A stretch of DNA of 64,000 nt, taken from assembly GCA_905233825.1 (NCBI GenBank), contig CAJOFE010000003.1:40842-104841 (forward strand). Direction: 5' to 3'. Made by a program: the position numbers and the translations under genes. Every line of letters starts with the position of its first letter. The stretch's first letter is position 1. This document shows, one piece after another, positions 1 through 6,707 of this stretch. Under the pieces are notes generated by a model. That model did not search any database and was not told the origin of the DNA. It saw only the letters and a list, made by a program, of their open reading frames with translations. This stretch comes from an uncultured Prevotella sp. (GTDB taxonomy: Bacteria > Bacteroidota > Bacteroidia > Bacteroidales > Bacteroidaceae).

Positions 1-66
1 CTTACGATAAGATAATATGCATATATTAGTAGATAAAGTAGAATAACCCCTAACAATTATTTAACA

Positions 67-1929
67 ATGGAATACAAAGAGTATTTAAACGAAATTATTT
101 CCTTTAACAATGACAAGGGTCTTGTTGCATTACGTGAGAAATATAATGAACCTTCTTTTTTCGAGATTATTTCAAAGGAGAGGAGTGAAACAACGTATAG
201 TGCTTTCCTAAAATGGCTTTTTCTTATTAACAGTACAAGAAGTAATGGTGTGTCGCCTATTATGTCGCTTCTTGACATACTTGTGAAGCGTTGTAATCAA
301 CAAAATGATAGTCTTATTGAATCGAATTTGCAAGAGGCCATTTTATCTCGTAAGTTGAAAATCAACAATGTTTCTGTAGAAACAGAAAAATATGTTGGTC
401 AACTGGCAATGCAAGAACTAAAAAGTCATAAAATAGAGAGTAATCGGACTCACTTTTTGAATAATGTGAAAGATTATTGTAAAGACAGAATTGATATATT
501 CATTGAGTGTAAGGTTCTTATAAGGGAAAAAGTAAAACGAATGCAAATTATTATAGAAAACAAAATTGACTCTAAAGAAGGAGGAGCAAAAAGTTCAGAA
601 ACTAGCAAGGGAATAAAAAATGCTGGTAAATTGTCGGATGAGTTCAAAAAATATCTTGCTTTAAGTCAGACATGCCGATATTATGAGGCGACACATCAGG
701 GAAACGCCAATCTCATCCAATTATACGTGTATCTTACCCCTCTTTCCTCAAGCCGTTTGGATAATTTTAATGCGTTAAGGGAAGAACAAAAGCAATATGA
801 TGATACTAAAAAGAATATCCGTGTACTGTGTGATAATGTGAACTTTATTCAGATAAACTACCAAGACATTTTGGATGACATTGTTGAGCCATTGTTGAGT
901 TCTTCTGTTTCGGAAAGAAATCGATTCTTTTTGGAGGAATTCAAGAATGAACTGGCATTTCCAAACATCGACAGTTTTGACGAACAATCGTGTATTGCAA
1001 TTGGGACGGAAGTGTCGGAGACAATGACAGAATATTGGAAAAGATACAAGCCATTAATTATTGATTCTATTATTGCGACTACGAACTCTACATATTACAT
1101 TGTTAATGGTACATATTATAATGGTCAGCCAAGACAAGAAATAATTAAATTATTAGTAAAACGGTGTCTGACTGAAGAGCTGAAGAATGAAGGGTGGCTT
1201 TCTGATTCTGTAGGAGAAGATGAAAAGAACAAATACTCAGAATTTGATGGGGTCTATTGGATAAAAAAAGGCAAAGGTTTTAATAGTCTAATGAAGATAT
1301 CTAAAAGAAATGGATTATCTATTTGCGAAATAAAACTTAAATTGGACCATAAGACTAATAATTTACTAAAATCATTTCTAACTGAGAATAGTAGTTTCAT
1401 TTTTGCTATTATGAATGGATTGAAAGATGATGAAAGAAAGAAAATCCAATGTTTGATGGCATTTCTTACAAAAAGAAATTCGACTAAGTACACAATATTC
1501 TATAAAGATCGTAATATTGGAACCAATCTGACTTTCACTGATACGGCTTTTAGAATAATAAAATGTTGGGCTCAGGATGTTAAGGAGAGTAATGTGGATT
1601 TAGAAGAATTACATAATAGATTTCCACGAAATATCAGTTTATATTATGAACGGGGTAAATGGTTTCGCCATCTCATTTATGAATATAGTGAAAAAGGGGA
1701 ATACTATTTTGATTTTGATAATGATGAAGAAGAAAAGAAAAAAGATGACAGCAACTGGAATTTCTACACAAATGACAAGACAAAAGACAAACATTTCTTT
1801 GAAATCAAAGGTGGAGTAAAGGTTGTTGTGTTAAAGATGTGGCATGAAGAAGATGTGGAAAATCTGATTCAATATGTGTTTGAGGAGAATTTGTTTGGCG
1901 ATGATAATCTGAAAATAGAACGCTCATAA
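67..1929 (+). CDS. PD-(D/E)XK nuclease family protein
   Basis: A 620-residue protein with no signal peptide, so probably cytoplasmic. The N-terminal third has the layout of the PD-(D/E)XK (PDDEXK_4-like) family: an early segment with SAFLKWLF, then a DRIDIFIE strand (Asp143), then IIIENKID with Glu164 and Lys166 as the likely metal-binding and catalytic residues, and a later YVYLTP strand. The C-terminal 300 residues are Lys/Glu-rich and not recognised. Such proteins cleave DNA in restriction, repair or phage defence, but no methylase or other partner is adjacent, so the role is open. The gene is visibly AT-richer than everything after 2 kb, which suggests horizontal acquisition. The ATG at 67 follows an A-rich leader. 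Confidence 0.7.
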   Translation: MEYKEYLNEIISFNNDKGLVALREKYNEPSFFEIISKERSETTYSAFLKWLFLINSTRSNGVSPIMSLLDILVKRCNQQNDSLIESNLQEAILSRKLKINNVSVETEKYVGQLAMQELKSHKIESNRTHFLNNVKDYCKDRIDIFIECKVLIREKVKRMQIIIENKIDSKEGGAKSSETSKGIKNAGKLSDEFKKYLALSQTCRYYEATHQGNANLIQLYVYLTPLSSSRLDNFNALREEQKQYDDTKKNIRVLCDNVNFIQINYQDILDDIVEPLLSSSVSERNRFFLEEFKNELAFPNIDSFDEQSCIAIGTEVSETMTEYWKRYKPLIIDSIIATTNSTYYIVNGTYYNGQPRQEIIKLLVKRCLTEELKNEGWLSDSVGEDEKNKYSEFDGVYWIKKGKGFNSLMKISKRNGLSICEIKLKLDHKTNNLLKSFLTENSSFIFAIMNGLKDDERKKIQCLMAFLTKRNSTKYTIFYKDRNIGTNLTFTDTAFRIIKCWAQDVKESNVDLEELHNRFPRNISLYYERGKWFRHLIYEYSEKGEYYFDFDNDEEEKKKDDSNWNFYTNDKTKDKHFFEIKGGVKVVVLKMWHEEDVENLIQYVFEENLFGDDNLKIERS

Positions 1930-1964
1930 TTTGAATTTTTCCTGAAAAGTGTCTATATTAGCAA
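1930..1964 (+). promoter_or_regulatory. Promoter with spacer palindrome (copy A)
   Basis: TTTG at 1930-1933 is followed after 18 bp by TCTATATT at 1952-1959. The spacer contains TTTTC-CT-GAAAA (1937-1948), an inverted repeat that could be an operator. A very similar arrangement, again with 18 bp spacing, lies at 4704-4733. Confidence 0.5.
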
Positions 1965-1990
1965 GGACAATAATTTAATTGGCACTGAAT

Positions 1991-2182
1991 ATGGAAATAT
2001 TGGCTGTTATAGGCATCATCGCACTCATTGCCTTGATCTTCATTGGTGGGGGCATCTTGGGCTGGATCCTGCAAATAGTGGGTTTTATCTTCGGAAAACT
2101 GTTCGAAGGTTGCCAGACCACTTTCGGGTGCTTGTTCTTTGTCATTGTCTTCGGACTACTGCTATTAGGAATGATCCTTTAA
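1991..2182 (+). CDS. Small hydrophobic membrane protein
   Basis: Sixty-three residues, almost wholly hydrophobic: one membrane segment near residues 4-30 with a GGGILGW turn, a short polar stretch with two Cys (GCQTTFGC), then a second segment to the C-terminus. It is probably a two-helix inner-membrane protein. A TTG at 1979 in the same frame would add four residues; the ATG is preferred. It lies just downstream of the palindrome-bearing promoter and 36 bp before the next gene, so the two may be cotranscribed. No family is recognised. Confidence 0.55.
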   Translation: MEILAVIGIIALIALIFIGGGILGWILQIVGFIFGKLFEGCQTTFGCLFFVIVFGLLLLGMIL

Positions 2183-2218
2183 ACCTGTGATATGAAGAAA
2201 AACTTGATTTGAACGCTT

Positions 2219-2488
2219 ATGCAAAACTGGAGTAAATACATAGAAAGACCGATAGATGAAGTTCTACCTGAACTGGAGTCAGAGGGCTATCGGGTGACGA
2301 GTGATGAATGTGTCATCTTCGGACAGCGGAACATTGACATTGAAAAGGGCGATGTGGCTGCTGAGATAGTGTGCGTGCCATACGACTTCGAAGAATATCA
2401 AGAGGGCAACATCGTACCAGAGAATGCAGACTGGTGGGTGGATGATGTTTTTGAGAACGGAGAGTCGTATCAAGAGTCAATCTCGTAA
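2219..2488 (+). CDS. Small acidic hypothetical protein
   Basis: An 89-residue, strongly acidic protein (many Glu/Asp, WWVDDVFE near the C-terminus) without signal peptide or membrane segment. I do not recognise a domain. Spacing to the preceding membrane gene suggests an operon. Followed by about 360 bp without a gene. Confidence 0.5.
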   Translation: MQNWSKYIERPIDEVLPELESEGYRVTSDECVIFGQRNIDIEKGDVAAEIVCVPYDFEEYQEGNIVPENADWWVDDVFENGESYQESIS

Positions 2489-2845
2489 AAAAAGTTCTTT
2501 GTAAACAAAGCGGCAGAGCATTATCCAAGCCATTGAAGAGAAGAAATCAAAATAGGTACGGAGCTTGGGGCCTTCATATGCGGGGCCCGGGCTCCGTATA
2601 TGCCGACCCCGCGCCCCGCATATGCCGAGCGGGCGGGCGGTACGCGTTAGAAGCCATCTCGCTCCCGATTTCATGGGACCAATCTCCCCATTCAATGCCT
2701 CCTTCATCCCTAACAGCGGCGTGTTAAAAGATCACACGACAGAACAAGTTAGTGTATTAGGGATTGTCTTTAATAACAAGGAATATGGGAAAAGAAAAGA
2801 AATTAGAAGGTGTCTGATTAAAACAAACAATAAAAACGAAGAGAT
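2489..2845. other. Gene-free stretch with GC-rich repeats
   Basis: The 357 bp between the 89-residue gene and the sigma-factor fragment contain the 22-bp repeat array at 2560-2625 and then AT-rich sequence. ORFs on both strands here have repeat-derived composition (Gly/Pro/Arg-rich) and are not credible genes. No clear TAnnTTTG box with a matching -33 is visible before the gene at 2846. Confidence 0.5.
2560..2625. repeat. Three 22-bp tandem units ending in ATATGC
   Basis: Units 2560-2581, 2582-2603 and 2604-2625 each end in (C/T)ATATGC and have a G/C-rich body. The body sequences differ, and parts of unit 1/2 and unit 3 are complementary (GCGGGGC versus GCCCCGC), so the array can fold. No spacer-repeat structure, hence not CRISPR. 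Confidence 0.6.
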
Positions 2846-3190
2846 ATGAAACAAAGTTTGGATGAAATCCTTGAGAAAATTGGTCGCTCGTCGTTGCTGA
2901 CTCATGAGGAAGAACTCGCACTGCTTAAGGCTGTGCAGGAGAAGGGTACAGACTGCGACGAGATGAAACAATTGGAAAAGGCTAACATGCGGTTTATTGT
3001 GAGTGTGGCTAACCAGTATCAAAAACGCGGTCTGCCACTCGAGGAACTGATTGAGGCAGGATTAAAAGGGTTGAGGAAGGGGGCAATGAAATATAATTTC
3101 GAGGCCGACTTCAAGTTCATTGCCTATGCCGTTTGGTGGATTCGGCAGTCTATCTTACAAGCACTTGAAGACTTAAAAATTGAAGATTGA
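2846..3190 (+). CDS. Truncated sigma-70 protein (regions 1.2-2 only)
   Basis: The 114 residues match the first part of a Bacteroidetes primary sigma factor: a region 1.2-like stretch (residues 1-35), region 2.1 (ANMRFIVSVANQYQKRG), and region 2.3/2.4 ending FKFIAYAVWWIRQSILQAL. Regions 3 and 4 are absent; a normal RpoD of this phylum is roughly 280 residues. The coding sequence ends inside a run of heptamers (3164-3199), which supplies the last residues EDLKIED and the stop. It keeps the core-binding and -10 recognition surfaces but cannot contact a -33 box. It may be a small accessory sigma factor, a competitor for core polymerase, or a gene fragment. Several substitutions from the consensus (for example LEELIEAGLKGLRKG) argue for an independent, diverged gene. 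Confidence 0.7.
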   Translation: MKQSLDEILEKIGRSSLLTHEEELALLKAVQEKGTDCDEMKQLEKANMRFIVSVANQYQKRGLPLEELIEAGLKGLRKGAMKYNFEADFKFIAYAVWWIRQSILQALEDLKIED

Positions 3191-3199
3191 AGATTATAA
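3164..3199 (+). repeat. Heptamer repeats at the sigma-fragment stop
   Basis: CTTGAAG, one A, then CTTAAAA, ATTGAAG, ATTGAAG and ATTATAA. The stop codon TGA (3188-3190) of the sigma fragment lies within it. Same style as the heptamer elements at 20821, 38092, 43023, 53579 and 60758-60941. Confidence 0.6.
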
Positions 3200-3205
3200 A
3201 AAGTA

Positions 3206-3580
3206 ATGATGAGAGATTCTTATTTTCATTTTAAGGAGTGGTACATGACTACCGAACGTCCTGAGGATTTCGAACTTGTACGTGACTATGTAATGGAGCA
3301 GACCCGCATAGCCAGCATGGAGCAATTGGGGGTGGACTTGACCCAACAAAACACAGGCGACTTCCAACAGGGATTCGTCATCGAGAAAAGAAAAGTAGGA
3401 CAAGAAGAAAGGCTGTGCTTCGTGTGGTGGGACTTCTCGGAGTGCGAGAAACATGTTGACTATCGTGTGTTAGAGAATGACATCGTGAAGCATTTTTGGC
3501 CTGACATCCAATTTGTCGGCTCTGCATCAGGCAGTTTGTTTACTGGCGGAACACGTGAGAACTGGAGGTTAGAACAATAA
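3206..3580 (+). CDS. Hypothetical protein
   Basis: A 124-residue soluble protein with a Trp/Phe-rich middle (LCFVWWDFSECEK) and a C-terminal SASGSLFTGG stretch. No signal peptide, membrane segment or recognised domain. It sits 15 bp after the sigma fragment and 13 bp before the next gene, so it is probably part of one transcript. Confidence 0.5.
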   Translation: MMRDSYFHFKEWYMTTERPEDFELVRDYVMEQTRIASMEQLGVDLTQQNTGDFQQGFVIEKRKVGQEERLCFVWWDFSECEKHVDYRVLENDIVKHFWPDIQFVGSASGSLFTGGTRENWRLEQ

Positions 3581-3593
3581 AAAAACAACCATT

Positions 3594-4496
3594 ATGAACG
3601 ACAAACTTGAAAATGCCCGCAAGGGCGATTTAGAAACTCAAAGAGAAGTGATTGACGCTATCTTCAACGCTGATTCCTTTGAGCAAATGATGAGTCAGCT
3701 GCAGCCCGATGACGAGCAGTGGTTGCGACAATTGGCCAACGAGATGCATGATGCACGTGCCATCACCCTGCTGTTGGTAGGCATGGAGAACCGATATCAG
3801 ACGTGGGATGAAGAATATGAAGACGAGGATACAGGTGAACCATTTATGGTTGTCAGGTACGAGGCCGTCGATGGTGAAACGCTCTTCCCTCGTAACGATG
3901 CGGAGTCGCTGAGGCTTTACACCTGGCTCTGCCAACATTGGCAGCAGATTGACAATGCCGACTTGTACCATATCTGGAACATCATCAAGTGCTGCACCAC
4001 ACTGGACTACACGATGTTGCTGCATCATCTGCCCGATGAGGGTAACAACTGGGATGCACAAGATGCATTGGCTGAGGCTTATCGCTATGGTGACGAACGC
4101 AACGGCATCTACATCAATCGTCCTATGGCCAAGAAATACTACGACATGATGGGCGAGGACTATGATCCTGCTGAGGATGACACGGAAGACGATCCCGTAG
4201 AAACCGATTACACGCTAAAAGGTAATGCTGAGACGCTGAAAGGTATTCGCGATACCATCAACGACCTCTGTAAGAAGTTTGGAACACCCGATAATGAGTT
4301 GGGGGTGTTTGTTCCCTTGCAACCGCTCATAAAACTGCTGGTGGGGGCGGACGATGAAGCCTATCGTGGGAATGTTTTGAGGATGGAACAGAAGGAGGCC
4401 AATACCCTCGTCCTGCACACCGAGTCGAACAATCCAGGACCGCTCTATTATGCCCTGCACCAGTGTTTCCCAAACTTGGAAATAGTGCAAAGCTGA
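3594..4496 (+). CDS. Hypothetical protein with a possible Sel1-like repeat
   Basis: A 300-residue acidic, soluble protein. Residues about 155-195 (ALAEAYRYGDERNGIYI, then AKKYYDMMG) resemble one Sel1/TPR-type helical repeat, suggesting protein-protein contact. Acidic linkers (DEEYEDEDTG, PAEDDTEDDP) separate helical parts. No enzymatic motif is seen. Spacing suggests cotranscription with the 124-residue gene upstream. Confidence 0.5.
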   Translation: MNDKLENARKGDLETQREVIDAIFNADSFEQMMSQLQPDDEQWLRQLANEMHDARAITLLLVGMENRYQTWDEEYEDEDTGEPFMVVRYEAVDGETLFPRNDAESLRLYTWLCQHWQQIDNADLYHIWNIIKCCTTLDYTMLLHHLPDEGNNWDAQDALAEAYRYGDERNGIYINRPMAKKYYDMMGEDYDPAEDDTEDDPVETDYTLKGNAETLKGIRDTINDLCKKFGTPDNELGVFVPLQPLIKLLVGADDEAYRGNVLRMEQKEANTLVLHTESNNPGPLYYALHQCFPNLEIVQS

Positions 4497-4703
4497 TTAA
4501 TAAGACATAGAACCAGTCGTGGAAAGTTTCGAGTAAGCGAGAGCAGAGTGAAGCTCGCTTCGACATTGCCGAGCATAAGGAACTTCGACTAAAGGTCAAA
4601 GTTTCATCTGAAACCGGAGGCTGGCAGGCATCCTTCTCATCCTGTAGTAGAAAGGTCTTGGGATGCCGTTTTTTATTGTCATGAAAAAAAAGTTGCCCTG
4701 ATT
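4497..4703 (+). other. Gene-free stretch after the 300-residue gene
   Basis: Contains short inverted segments such as GCGAG...CTCGC around 4538-4558 and ends in a terminator-like hairpin (4627-4676). It could be a structured 3' untranslated region or small RNA; I see no ORF of interest. Confidence 0.35.
4627..4676 (+). terminator. Probable Rho-independent terminator
   Basis: GGCATCC (4627-4633) pairs perfectly with GGATGCC (4661-4667) across a 27-nt loop and is followed by a T-run (4669-4674). The long loop lowers certainty. Confidence 0.5.
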
Positions 4704-4737
4704 TTTGAATTTTTTCGCGAATGTGTCTATATTCTGC
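4704..4737 (+). promoter_or_regulatory. Promoter with spacer palindrome (copy B)
   Basis: TTTG at 4704-4707, 18 bp, TCTATATT at 4726-4733. The spacer contains TTCGCGAA (4714-4721), matching the TTTTC-N2-GAAAA palindrome of copy A at 1930. It precedes the 73-residue gene at 4764 and probably serves the AAA+ ATPase as well. Confidence 0.5.
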
Positions 4738-4763
4738 ACATAACGATTTAAAATTCAAAAGAT

Positions 4764-4985
4764 ATGGCAACAACCATTAAAACCAGTTCCAAGAACTACT
4801 TCAACAAAATCCAGAAGTACCTCACCAACAAAAGAGTCTTTTTTACTCCATCACTAAACCTTGGGGTCTATACCCTCACCATTTTTGACCTCAATCAGGA
4901 TCAAACCAACTCTCTCATTTCAAGAATGGCAAAACACTTCCACCTCTCCCCAAAACAGCAGGAGCCTCTGGCTCTTGCTGCCTAA
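4764..4985 (+). CDS. Small hypothetical protein
   Basis: Seventy-three residues, basic at the N-terminus (KTSSKNYFNKIQKYLTNKR) and soluble. No family recognised. It lies directly behind the palindrome promoter and 7 bp before the AAA+ ATPase, so the two are almost certainly cotranscribed. Both proteins start with a similar MATT(I/M)K stretch. Confidence 0.6.
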   Translation: MATTIKTSSKNYFNKIQKYLTNKRVFFTPSLNLGVYTLTIFDLNQDQTNSLISRMAKHFHLSPKQQEPLALAA

Positions 4986-4992
4986 AACATGA

Positions 4993-6660
4993 ATGACTAT
5001 GGCAACGACGATGAAAAGTAAGACAAAAAATGAAATGACGCTGCTGCAGGCCATTGAGCGTGTGGTGGAGTTGGCAGAGGACTCGAAGTTGAGTCAGGAG
5101 TTCATGAAGAAGGCCAAGACTGAGATTCAGTTTTTGGCTAAGAGTTATGGCGTCACGGAGCGACAGGCTGTGCTGTTCTGTGTCTGTATGGAGAAAGGAC
5201 CGAGACGGGTCGATTATGATGACTTGGCCTCCTATCTAGACCTTAATAAGATAGGTGTGCTTAGTTATGCCAGTGACATCGATGCGCTGGTGCGTCGCAG
5301 ACTGTTGCGCTATCGTGATGTGAAAGACGAGGACGACTTCGACATTCCCACCGCAGTTATCCGCTGTCTGAAACACAACGAGGTGTATCAGTTACCCAAG
5401 CGAACAGGGCTGGACTGCAGCGAACTGTTCGAACTGCTTGATATGTGGTTTGAGGATTTGGATGACAACGCCATCTCGCCCAAAGAACTACGCGAGGAAC
5501 TGGAAGCGCTCTTCAACGACAATCCGCAGATTGGTTTCGTTCGTCATCTGAAAGAATATTATTTGAAGGATAATGACCAATTGCTGGTGACGTTCTTCTG
5601 TCACTGTTTGATAAACAAAGATGACGATGACATCAGGTTTAGCCAGATGGAGGATTTGTTTGATAGCAAGAACGAATTCAATATAGCTAAAGGCAGCCTG
5701 CGTAGTGGAGAACACAAGTTGATGAAGAAGGAACTGATAGAGCATCGCTGTGAGGACGGCATCGCCGATAATGCACGCTATAAACTGACGGAGAGTGCCA
5801 AGCGGACGCTCTTGGCAGAGATGAACATTAATACGTCAACAGAAAAACTGGCAGATGTTATTGATCCGAATACGCTAAGCGAAAAGCAACTGTTCTTCCC
5901 CAAGGATATTCAGCGACAGGTGGAGGAGTTGGGACGATTCCTTCAGACAGAGAACTACCAGAAAATTCAGGAGCGCATGAAGGAAAAAGGTTTCCGTAAT
6001 GGTTTTGCTTGCTTGTTTTATGGTTTACCAGGAACGGGAAAAACAGAAACTGTCTATCAGTTGGCGCGACAGACAGGACGGAGTATCATGGTGGTGGATG
6101 TGCCACGTATCAAGAGTAAGTGGGTAGGCGAGAGTGAGAAGAACATCAAGGCCCTCTTTGATCGCTATCGTGAACAGGTAAAGCGCGCCCAATTGACACC
6201 TATTCTACTCTTCAATGAGGCAGATGCCATCATCGGCATCCGTAAGAACGGGGCGCAGAGTGCAGTGGATAAGATGGAAAACTCCATCCAAAACATCATC
6301 CTACAGGAAATGGAAACGCTCAATGGCATCATGATTGCCACCACCAACCTACAGCAGAATCTGGACAAGGCATTTGAACGTAGATTCCTATACAAAATCA
6401 AGTTCGACAAGCCCACAGAAGAGGCTCGCGCCCATATTTGGCATTCGATGATTCCAGACCTTAGCAAACTGGATGTCCACACGCTGGCCTCAAAGTATGA
6501 CTTTAGTGGTGGTCAGATAGAGAACATCGCCCGTCATTACACCATCGACAATATCTTACACGGAAATAGTGAAGACATCCTCTCTATGCTCATCCGCCAT
6601 TGCGATAATGAACGACTTGATGAAAAGAACTCACGGAAAATAGGCTTCTCGTGGGAATAA
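4993..6660 (+). CDS. AAA+ ATPase with N-terminal helical/winged-helix region
   Basis: A 555-residue cytoplasmic ATPase. Residues 1-300 are helical and resemble winged-helix-like regulatory segments. The AAA+ module follows: Walker A GLPGTGKT (344-351), Walker B region PILLFNEADAI in which Asn replaces the usual first Asp, sensor-1 IATTNL, and an arginine-finger region AFERRFLYKI. Proteins of this type (SpoVK/FtsH-like AAA) are common in Bacteroidetes with unknown substrates; remodelling of protein complexes is the likely general role. An alternative in-frame ATG lies at 4999. The gene converges with the M16 protease gene, with 47 bp between them. Confidence 0.75.
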   Translation: MTMATTMKSKTKNEMTLLQAIERVVELAEDSKLSQEFMKKAKTEIQFLAKSYGVTERQAVLFCVCMEKGPRRVDYDDLASYLDLNKIGVLSYASDIDALVRRRLLRYRDVKDEDDFDIPTAVIRCLKHNEVYQLPKRTGLDCSELFELLDMWFEDLDDNAISPKELREELEALFNDNPQIGFVRHLKEYYLKDNDQLLVTFFCHCLINKDDDDIRFSQMEDLFDSKNEFNIAKGSLRSGEHKLMKKELIEHRCEDGIADNARYKLTESAKRTLLAEMNINTSTEKLADVIDPNTLSEKQLFFPKDIQRQVEELGRFLQTENYQKIQERMKEKGFRNGFACLFYGLPGTGKTETVYQLARQTGRSIMVVDVPRIKSKWVGESEKNIKALFDRYREQVKRAQLTPILLFNEADAIIGIRKNGAQSAVDKMENSIQNIILQEMETLNGIMIATTNLQQNLDKAFERRFLYKIKFDKPTEEARAHIWHSMIPDLSKLDVHTLASKYDFSGGQIENIARHYTIDNILHGNSEDILSMLIRHCDNERLDEKNSRKIGFSWE

Positions 6661-6707
6661 TACGGTTTTATGCTTTACGTCGTCCTCTTTCCTTTCGCCA
6701 CTCACCC

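Noticed and set aside
2533..2849. ORFs of 60-95 codons in the GC-rich repeat gap
   Set aside because: Repeat-derived composition, no start signal, overlapping on both strands.
4993..6660. Inactive ATPase because Walker B reads FNEAD
   Set aside because: The catalytic Glu is present, and I recall Asn at this place in related ATPases, so inactivity is not supported.
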